In this document: piece by piece, positions 5,530 to 10,085 of the stretch
Layout of the letters: every line of letters starts with the position of its first letter
How positions within the stretch are numbered: the first letter of the stretch is position 1
Source: Desulfobacterales bacterium
Lineage (GTDB): Bacteria > Desulfobacterota > Desulfobacteria > Desulfobacterales > JAUCGF01
Reading direction: 5' to 3'
Length of the DNA stretch: 10,085 nucleotides
Assembly: GCA_029940345.1 (NCBI GenBank)
Contig: JAOZRC010000142.1
Span: forward strand, 1-10,085
Program-made: the position numbers and the translations under genes
The notes under the pieces: model-generated
Databases searched by the model: none
Seen by the model: only the letters and a program-made list of their open reading frames with translations
What the model was told of the DNA's origin: nothing

Positions 5530-7112
5530 CGTATCTGCTCGGCTTTTTCAATTACAATCTGAGGATGTTTATAAAAACCGATTCTGACTTGTCGAAGTAT
5601 AACACTGACGTTGTCAGACAATTTCAGCCCAGAGTTTTTTTTTAAATGTAAACGGATTTTACGATTACCGCAATAATGCAAAAAGCGGTGCTTGTGATTC
5701 CCTTCATTTTTTCCAATCACTTCATTTTGCAAACGGATGTCGTTCAGATTAATCGCCAGGTCTTTCAGCCAATAGCGATGCCACTTATCAATCGCACCGG
5801 TTTGACGAATTTGGCCAATTTGGGTGATTTCGCGCAACCCGTTGTAATCTTTCAAACGTTTAACCGTCAGTTGATAGATTTTACCCAACTTAAGTTGCGC
5901 GCCTGATCTATAAACAAAGACCGCTCTTCCGCCCGCCTGTTTAATAGTGGCGTTGTTTTTATGTTTATAAATCACCGCACAGTTATCCAGACGATAGTTC
6001 ACCGGTCCGGCGTTCACTTTGTAAAGATCGGCAACTGAAGTCATTTGCGGATCAATAAAAGTGGGGGCAGCAGCGGTTGCGGCCACAAACGGCTGGGTGG
6101 TGAAGATTGCATAAATTGGCAGGTGATCCGAAAAACCGCGCCCCAAATGACGGCCCTTGCCCTTGTCGGCTAACTGCCAGCGGTAAATATATTTTTTTTT
6201 AAACAGATAGGACGGATCAAATTTGGCAAAGGAGTTGTTCTGGTAAGAGACGCCCCTGTCATCGTAAAGCGACTGCGGAACAAGGATACTGTCGACACTG
6301 CCTTTCCGCCATAGGAATTGATGGGACCAGCGATCGCTTTCTTCTGATTCAAACCACAGATTATACATAAGCTTCTTGGCCGTCTGTTCAATCAAGAGCG
6401 TTTCATCCACCGGTCGTTTATTGTAAAGGGTTCCCAGGATATGGTTGAGCCCGGTGCGTCCGTGGGTGTCATTCAATCTTTCATTTTTACGAAATGTCAG
6501 ATATTCATTATAATCAGAATTGAAATCACCCAGTACAATGAAATCGGTTTTTGGGGGCAATGCGTTAATCTTCACCTTAAGCGCCCTGGCATATAATATC
6601 CGCCTACTTTCAGGCCCTCTTTTGGATTTCCAATGGTTGATAAACAAAATGAACGGCCGGTTGTCAACCGACAGGGTCACTTGTAAAATGGTGCGCGACC
6701 CTTTTTTGACAATGATTTCCTGGGTGTCGGAAATCGGAAATTTTGATAAAACGGCGCATTTCACCGCGGAAGGCTTGGCTTCGGCAATTGTCTGATACGG
6801 ATAATGCGTGCCTCTGGCTTTCAATGCGCGCTGTAAGCGGCGAAGCGCACGGGATGTTTCGACTTCCTGCAAGGCAATCACGTCAGCGTTAAGTTCGCTG
6901 ATCACCCTCGCCAGATTGGCAACCTTGATTCGGAGTATCTTTTCATTCCAGCCATATTCACCTGGGATATATTGATCATATTCCGAGCCGTTATTGACCA
7001 TATCAAAAAGATTTTCGACGTTATAACTGGCGATTTTAAATGAACGGGCATAAACGGTCGCACCGGCGGCAAGGGTGATGAGTAAAACCGCTGTAAGCGC
7101 TTTTTTTATCAT
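5526..7112 (-). CDS. Secreted endonuclease/exonuclease/phosphatase family protein with OB-like C-terminus
   Basis: A 528-residue protein with an N-terminal signal peptide: MIKK, a hydrophobic run, then a VYA site with likely cleavage after Ala22. It is therefore probably periplasmic, extracellular or surface associated. Residues 25-338 form a DNase I-like domain with SYNVENLFD (Asn31), ALQEVET (Glu83), FINHWKSK (Asn159, His160), LGDFNSD (Asp196, Asn198), VDSILV (Asp274) and FSDHLPIYA (Asp329, His330). These are the expected metal and catalytic residues, so the domain should be active as a Mg-dependent nuclease or other phosphodiesterase. Residues about 357-528 are an extra domain. One stretch (GGRAVFVYRSGAQLKLGKIY, then LKDYNGLREI) resembles OB-fold nucleic-acid-binding domains found attached to secreted nucleases. 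The start at 7112 overlaps the HAD stop as ATGA, and its own stop overlaps pyrK the same way. Substrate is unknown; extracellular DNA scavenging is a reasonable inference. Confidence 0.87.
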   Translation of the reverse strand: MIKKALTAVLLITLAAGATVYARSFKIASYNVENLFDMVNNGSEYDQYIPGEYGWNEKILRIKVANLARVISELNADVIALQEVETSRALRRLQRALKARGTHYPYQTIAEAKPSAVKCAVLSKFPISDTQEIIVKKGSRTILQVTLSVDNRPFILFINHWKSKRGPESRRILYARALKVKINALPPKTDFIVLGDFNSDYNEYLTFRKNERLNDTHGRTGLNHILGTLYNKRPVDETLLIEQTAKKLMYNLWFESEESDRWSHQFLWRKGSVDSILVPQSLYDDRGVSYQNNSFAKFDPSYLFKKKYIYRWQLADKGKGRHLGRGFSDHLPIYAIFTTQPFVAATAAAPTFIDPQMTSVADLYKVNAGPVNYRLDNCAVIYKHKNNATIKQAGGRAVFVYRSGAQLKLGKIYQLTVKRLKDYNGLREITQIGQIRQTGAIDKWHRYWLKDLAINLNDIRLQNEVIGKNEGNHKHRFLHYCGNRKIRLHLKKNSGLKLSDNVSVILRQVRIGFYKHPQIVIEKAEQIR

Positions 7113-7579
7113 GAGCGTAAAGTGGCGGTGAGGCGCAACGGATTAAGCAGCAAATCCAGCGCATCGCAGATGTCAGTGCAGACAATATCACTATTTTTCA
7201 ACGCCTCCGTCGATAGGCCTTCGGCCAGCATCACAGCAATGCCTATGGCCGCATGCTTGAGCATATAACGATCATTACGGCCATTGCCGATACTGACTGT
7301 CTGATTCGGGCCCAATTTACGAACATATTGAATTTTGCCGATATCCTGATTTTGATCGGTCAGAATGGAAAGCTTGCAGGGCGCGTCTCGGAGTTGGGCG
7401 CGCGCTTTGCCGAACGTATCGGCAGTCAAAATATGAATTTCCAACAGATCGGCCAATTTCTGCAAGCGCTCTTTAACGCCTTCGATCAGGATGCCGTCAC
7501 ACGCTAAAGTACCATTGTGATCCAAAACCAGGTGCTTCAGTTGCAATGTTTCATAGCCCGGTATCACGATTTCAATCAT
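7109..7579 (-). CDS. HAD-superfamily soluble P-type-ATPase-like phosphatase
   Basis: A 156-residue HAD protein resembling the phosphorylation domain of P-type ATPases without membrane or cap domains (the 'soluble P-type ATPase' type). Motif I is VLDHNGTLACDG with the presumed nucleophile Asp20. The +2 position is Asn22 rather than the acid/base Asp of ordinary HAD phosphatases, as I recall from this subfamily. Motif II is ILTAD around Thr52, and motif IV is GNGRND at 98-103, with Asn102 and Asp103 as likely Mg ligands. A longer frame reaches 7627, but I chose ATG 7579 because AAGGAGA (7584-7590) precedes it closely and the longer start would overlap the previous gene by 38 bases. The gap to the GIDE gene is 10 bases, and the stop overlaps the nuclease start as ATGA. 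Substrate unknown; it is probably a small-molecule or phosphoprotein phosphatase rather than an ion pump. Confidence 0.85.
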   Translation of the reverse strand: MIEIVIPGYETLQLKHLVLDHNGTLACDGILIEGVKERLQKLADLLEIHILTADTFGKARAQLRDAPCKLSILTDQNQDIGKIQYVRKLGPNQTVSIGNGRNDRYMLKHAAIGIAVMLAEGLSTEALKNSDIVCTDICDALDLLLNPLRLTATLRS

Positions 7580-7583
7580 GGCG

Positions 7584-7590
7584 TCTCCTT
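7584..7590 (-). promoter_or_regulatory. Ribosome binding site deciding HAD start
   Basis: AAGGAGA on the minus strand, directly after the GIDE stop and 4 bases before ATG 7579. It favours the 156-residue HAD form over the 172-residue frame starting at 7627. Confidence 0.75.
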
Positions 7591-8384
7591 TATCCCTGGA
7601 TAAATCCCATAATGATAAGAACCACACCTACGATCGCGGCAATCACAGCACCGACCATCATTCCAGTGGCCGTGGATTTTCCCTTGCGAGCCAGTTCTTC
7701 CTCACTCTTGACACTGATAATAAACTGTCCTTTTTCCGTAGGACTCTCAAGGCAAAGTTCGCCTTGCTTGTCGGTCGCCCTTCCGTGAATATATATGTTG
7801 CGACCGATGGGGATGGCCTCCTCCTCAAACTGGTAACCGAGCGTACGTCGATCGCCTTCCCTGAAGTGCGGGGTAAACGCGAAACTGCCAAAGCGGATTT
7901 CCCGTCCGGAGCGACCGGATGACGGTTCAAACCGTGATAACACTTTTTCCGCAATGAATTTGGCGCCATCCGGCACGACTTGAATACGACCGGTGGCATC
8001 TTCAAGCATAAATCTTACATGGCGTCGGTTGTCAGATACGGTGTCCGAACCGGTGCGGGTGCGCCGCTCCCTTTGGCCATCTTCGTTTTCTTCATAGTAG
8101 GTCTCTTCATATTTACGCTTAACACGCATGGAATAATAGACGCATTCCGTTTCATTCAGTTCGGAAATCAATGGGCGGTCGGTCAGGACCTGGCCTTTAA
8201 CTTCCGTAGGATAATCCAAGGCGCCTGTGCCGACGCCTTCACCCATCGACTGGGCCAATGCCTGTAGATGTTCCACTGTGTTTGTTTCAGTTGATTCCAT
8301 CATGGCCATCTTTTTTTTCTCGTTAAAAGAGACCCAGATCATACCTCCGGCCGCTATCAGTAACACAAAACCGACGATCAACAT
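7590..8384 (-). CDS. GIDE-domain (E3 ubiquitin ligase-like) membrane protein
   Basis: A 264-residue protein with an N-terminal hydrophobic segment (about 2-20) and a second membrane helix near the C-terminus (about 240-262). The intervening 200 residues are hydrophilic. The central part resembles the GIDE domain known from mitochondrial MUL1/MULAN-type E3 ligases and from bacterial membrane proteins. It has VKGQVLTDRPLISELNETEC (62-81), VYYSMRVKRKYEE (82-94), a variable charged loop rich in Glu and Arg (95-120), VRFMLEDATGRIQVVPDGA (123-141), and a C-terminal strand set including IPIGRNIYIHGRA (191-203). There is no RING finger, so ubiquitin ligase activity is not implied. The start has an excellent AAGGAGG at 8391-8397 with a 6-base spacer. 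It is the first gene of the GIDE-HAD-nuclease-pyrK operon. Function is unknown; bacterial relatives are presumed to act at the envelope. Confidence 0.83.
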   Translation of the reverse strand: MLIVGFVLLIAAGGMIWVSFNEKKKMAMMESTETNTVEHLQALAQSMGEGVGTGALDYPTEVKGQVLTDRPLISELNETECVYYSMRVKRKYEETYYEENEDGQRERRTRTGSDTVSDNRRHVRFMLEDATGRIQVVPDGAKFIAEKVLSRFEPSSGRSGREIRFGSFAFTPHFREGDRRTLGYQFEEEAIPIGRNIYIHGRATDKQGELCLESPTEKGQFIISVKSEEELARKGKSTATGMMVGAVIAAIVGVVLIIMGFIQG

Positions 8385-8390
8385 AATTTT

Positions 8391-8397
8391 CCTCCTT
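8391..8397 (-). promoter_or_regulatory. Strong ribosome binding site of GIDE gene
   Basis: AAGGAGG on the minus strand, 6 bases before ATG 8384. It is the best Shine-Dalgarno match in the window and suggests the operon's first gene is well translated. Confidence 0.8.
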
Positions 8398-8413
8398 TTC
8401 TTAAAATTAATTG

Positions 8414-8518
8414 TTAATCACTAATAATTGTCTTTGCAGTATCAATTGAATAAATCTCTATGCCAGAAACCAGGAATAAAAGCAACAATCCTATAGCTAT
8501 TTTCCAGATCAATTGCAT
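8414..8518 (-). CDS. Possible 34-residue single-pass membrane microprotein
   Basis: An ATG at 8518 opens a 34-codon frame ending with TAA at 8414. The peptide starts MQLIWKIAIGLLLLFLVSG and ends SIDTAKTIISD. It has one strongly hydrophobic helix of about 15 residues after a basic N-terminus, the form of a small membrane protein or an isolated signal sequence. It ends 17 bases before the GIDE ribosome binding site, so it could be the true first gene of that operon. Against it: there is no clear Shine-Dalgarno site before the ATG, an in-frame TGA lies just upstream (so the frame cannot be longer), and AT-rich DNA readily gives hydrophobic short frames. Confidence 0.35.
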   Translation of the reverse strand: MQLIWKIAIGLLLLFLVSGIEIYSIDTAKTIISD

Positions 8519-8525
8519 AAAATTA

Positions 8526-8554
8526 AATATTCACACGGTTGTGTAACTTGGCAA
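8526..8554 (-). promoter_or_regulatory. Weak promoter candidate for GIDE operon
   Basis: On the minus strand TTGCCA (8549-8554) is followed after 17 bases by AATATT (8526-8531). The spacing is right, but both hexamers are imperfect. A start near 8519 would leave a leader of about 135 bases before the GIDE gene and would make the possible microprotein nearly leaderless. An ACAC-GGTT-GTGT mini-hairpin lies between the two hexamers. Confidence 0.25.
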
Positions 8555-8653
8555 ACAGTCCCCCTGAAGATTGATCAAACATAAAATTTCGTTCAAGTTA
8601 TGTATCCTATTCAAATATCATGGCTAAATGAAGTTCCGGAGTGCGAAAATTTT

Positions 8654-8687
8654 GTTTGGGGAATTTATTTCGTCCCTATTCCCAAAC
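8654..8687 (-). terminator. Stem-loop overlapping the sulfhydrylase stop codon
   Basis: GTTTGGGGAAT (8654-8664) and ATTCCCAAAC (8678-8687) are reverse complements except for one bulged base, giving a stem of about 10 pairs with a 13-base loop. On the minus-strand transcript the 5' arm lies within the last codons and the TAG stop at 8676-8678. Only a short mixed AAAATTTT follows, so it is a poor intrinsic terminator; it may instead protect the 3' end or be a partial terminator. Confidence 0.4.
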
Positions 8688-9968
8688 ACTGGCAAATGCA
8701 TTTTCCAAATCATTGATGATATCATCAATATGCTCAATGCCCACCGAAAGCCGGATTAAATCCGGCGTTAGGCCGCTTTCTTCCTGTTGTTCAACGCTTA
8801 ATTGGGAATGGGAGGTGCTGGACGGATGCAGCGCCAGGCTTTTGGCGTCACCTACGTTGGCAAGATGCGAAAACAGATTCAGACTTTCGATAAACCGCTT
8901 GCCTGCGTTAAGGCCGCCTTTGATGCCAAACACCACCATACCGCCAAACCCATTTTTCAAATATTGACAGGATAGCGGATAAGCCGGATCATCCGGCAAT
9001 CCGGGATAGCGCACCCATGCCGTCTGAGAATGTTCTTTAAGGTATCGGGCAACTTCGAGGGCATTTTCACAATGACGCGCCATTCTCAGGTGCAGGGTTT
9101 CCAGGCCTTGTAAAAACAACCAGGCGTTATCCGGTGCGATACAGGCACCCATGTTGCGCAATGGCACTAAACGCATACGCATAATATAAGCCAGCGGATT
9201 CAATTCCCCCAAATCATGGGCATAGCGCAGACCGTGGTAGCTCGTATCCGGTTCATTAAAAAGGGTGAATTTGGTGTCTTGCCAGTCAAATCGGCCGGCG
9301 TCAATTACAACGCCGCCAATGCCGGTGCCATGGCCGCCAATCCATTTGGTGACCGAATTGACTACAATATCAGCGCCAAAGTTGATCGTTTTTAATAGGA
9401 AAGGGGTGGTGAAAGTACCATCGACAATTAACGGCAGGTGATGCTTGTGGGCAACCGCGGCAATCGCTTTGATATCTGTAAAATCCAACGCCGGGTTGCC
9501 GATTGTTTCGATAAACAGCGCCCGTGTACGCGCGTTGATAGCTGCTTCGAAATTTTTCGGATCATGGGCGGATACAAACCGGGTTTTAATTCCGAACTGC
9601 GGCAAGATGGCGTCAAACATGGTGTATGTACCGCCATAAAGATTGTTGGCCGAAACAATTTCATCGCCCTGGGCGCAAACATTGATGACAGCATAGTAAA
9701 CGGCTGCGGTTCCCGATGCCAGTGCCAATGCGGCAGCGCCTTGTTCCAGCGCCGCCATCCGCTTTTCAAGGACATCCTGCGTAGGATTCATCAAACGGGT
9801 ATAAATGTTGCCTGGCTCTTTTAATGCAAACAAATTGGCTGCATGGTCGGTGCTTTTGAACACATAAGAAGAGGTGCGGTGAATCGGAAGGCCCCTGGAG
9901 GTGGTCGTCGGATCCGGTTCCTGTCCCGCATGAACACATAATGTTTCAAAGTTGTATTGCGATTTCAT
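8676..9968 (-). CDS. metY: O-acetylhomoserine sulfhydrylase (aminocarboxypropyltransferase)
   Basis: A 430-residue member of the Cys/Met-metabolism PLP-dependent family, normal length for MetY. It forms homocysteine from O-acetylhomoserine and sulfide in the cytoplasm, joining sulfide assimilation to methionine synthesis. Family hallmarks are ETLCVHAGQEPDP (8-20), YTRLMNPT (56-63), the phosphate-binding SGTAA (85-89), NLYGGTY (109-115), ETIGNP (154-159), VDGTFTTP with Asp183 facing the PLP ring nitrogen, and SVTKWIGGHG with the PLP lysine Lys208. Further C-terminal are HPSSTSHSQL (381-390) and RLSVGIE (406-412). The long KWIGGHGTGIGG region and overall length favour O-acetylhomoserine sulfhydrylase over cystathionine gamma-synthase or beta-lyase. 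Start 9968 has AAGGA-like GGAAAGGAAAAG upstream. It is separated by 291 bases from the GIDE operon and is probably its own transcription unit. Confidence 0.93.
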   Translation of the reverse strand: MKSQYNFETLCVHAGQEPDPTTTSRGLPIHRTSSYVFKSTDHAANLFALKEPGNIYTRLMNPTQDVLEKRMAALEQGAAALALASGTAAVYYAVINVCAQGDEIVSANNLYGGTYTMFDAILPQFGIKTRFVSAHDPKNFEAAINARTRALFIETIGNPALDFTDIKAIAAVAHKHHLPLIVDGTFTTPFLLKTINFGADIVVNSVTKWIGGHGTGIGGVVIDAGRFDWQDTKFTLFNEPDTSYHGLRYAHDLGELNPLAYIMRMRLVPLRNMGACIAPDNAWLFLQGLETLHLRMARHCENALEVARYLKEHSQTAWVRYPGLPDDPAYPLSCQYLKNGFGGMVVFGIKGGLNAGKRFIESLNLFSHLANVGDAKSLALHPSSTSHSQLSVEQQEESGLTPDLIRLSVGIEHIDDIINDLENAFASVWE

Positions 9969-10085
9969 TTTATTCTTTTCCTTTCCATGATTTGAACCTT
10001 GCTTTCAATGCATTTTATTTGAATGGTTAATATTTAAATCTTCGTATTAAATAAGACGCACTGTGTAAATAGAGAAAACGAATTA
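9969..10085 (-). promoter_or_regulatory. Upstream region of sulfhydrylase gene
   Basis: The 117 visible bases are AT-rich. On the minus strand TTTACA (10064-10069) and TACGAA (10041-10046) are 17 bases apart and form a weak promoter candidate. TTGAA and TTCAA arms (9992-9996, 10004-10008) form a small inverted repeat about 24 bases before the start codon. I see no SAM-riboswitch-like structure in the visible part, but the window ends here so a longer leader cannot be excluded. Confidence 0.25.

Noticed and set aside
7580..7627. Longer N-terminus for the HAD protein (172 residues from 7627)
   Set aside because: The extra 16 residues lie inside the GIDE reading region and do not fit the HAD core, while ATG 7579 has a well-placed AAGGAGA.
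8636..8644. CCGGAGTGC shared with 1560-1568 near the long inverted repeat, as a possible second repeat copy
   Set aside because: Only 9 bases match and the flanks differ at once; such a match between two intergenic regions is expected by chance.
8676..9968. Gly184 in VDGTF of the sulfhydrylase, where Asn is common (VDNTF)
   Set aside because: Asp183, Lys208 and all other key residues are present, and the change looks like an ordinary family variant rather than loss of function.

Overview
The window looks like a chromosomal segment of a Gram-negative, probably anaerobic bacterium. My best guess is a Desulfobacterota (former deltaproteobacterial, Desulfobacterales-like) lineage. This rests on the overall style of the proteins, the electron-transfer PyrK, the sulfhydrylase-type sulfur assimilation enzyme and the UvrD/AAA proteins; there is no rRNA or marker gene to confirm it. 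Base composition is moderate and even by eye. Every supported gene lies on the minus strand, so the right-hand end is upstream and the left-hand end downstream. I see no tRNA, rRNA, CRISPR array, insertion sequence or integrase.

Right end (8676-10085): a complete O-acetylhomoserine sulfhydrylase (MetY-type) gene, whose stop codon lies inside a stem-loop. The 240-base gap that follows holds a possible 34-residue membrane microprotein and weak promoter-like elements.

Centre (4693-8384): a compact four-gene operon. Its order of transcription is a membrane-anchored GIDE-domain protein, a soluble P-type-ATPase-like HAD phosphatase, a secreted endonuclease/exonuclease/phosphatase-family protein with an extra C-terminal OB-like domain, and PyrK, the FAD/[2Fe-2S] electron-transfer subunit of dihydroorotate dehydrogenase. 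Two junctions are ATGA stop/start overlaps and one is a 10-base gap with a strong ribosome binding site, so translation is probably coupled. PyrK's catalytic partner PyrD is not in the window.

Left part (1-4551): a TerB-like protein with a zinc ribbon, a 789-residue UvrD/Rep-type superfamily 1 helicase, a 315-base spacer with a long imperfect inverted repeat and a promoter candidate, an unrecognised 185-residue protein, and the first 250 residues of an AAA-type ATPase that runs off the left edge. The helicase is the most interesting gene. Its fold-level landmarks and full length are kept, but nearly every catalytic motif is altered, including Walker A Lys to Arg, the motif IV arginine, and loss of the usual HQxKGLEF stretch. 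It looks like a pseudo-helicase, or a gene that lost activity without losing its reading frame. Whether the helicase, unknown protein and ATPase form one functional module cannot be decided from this window.
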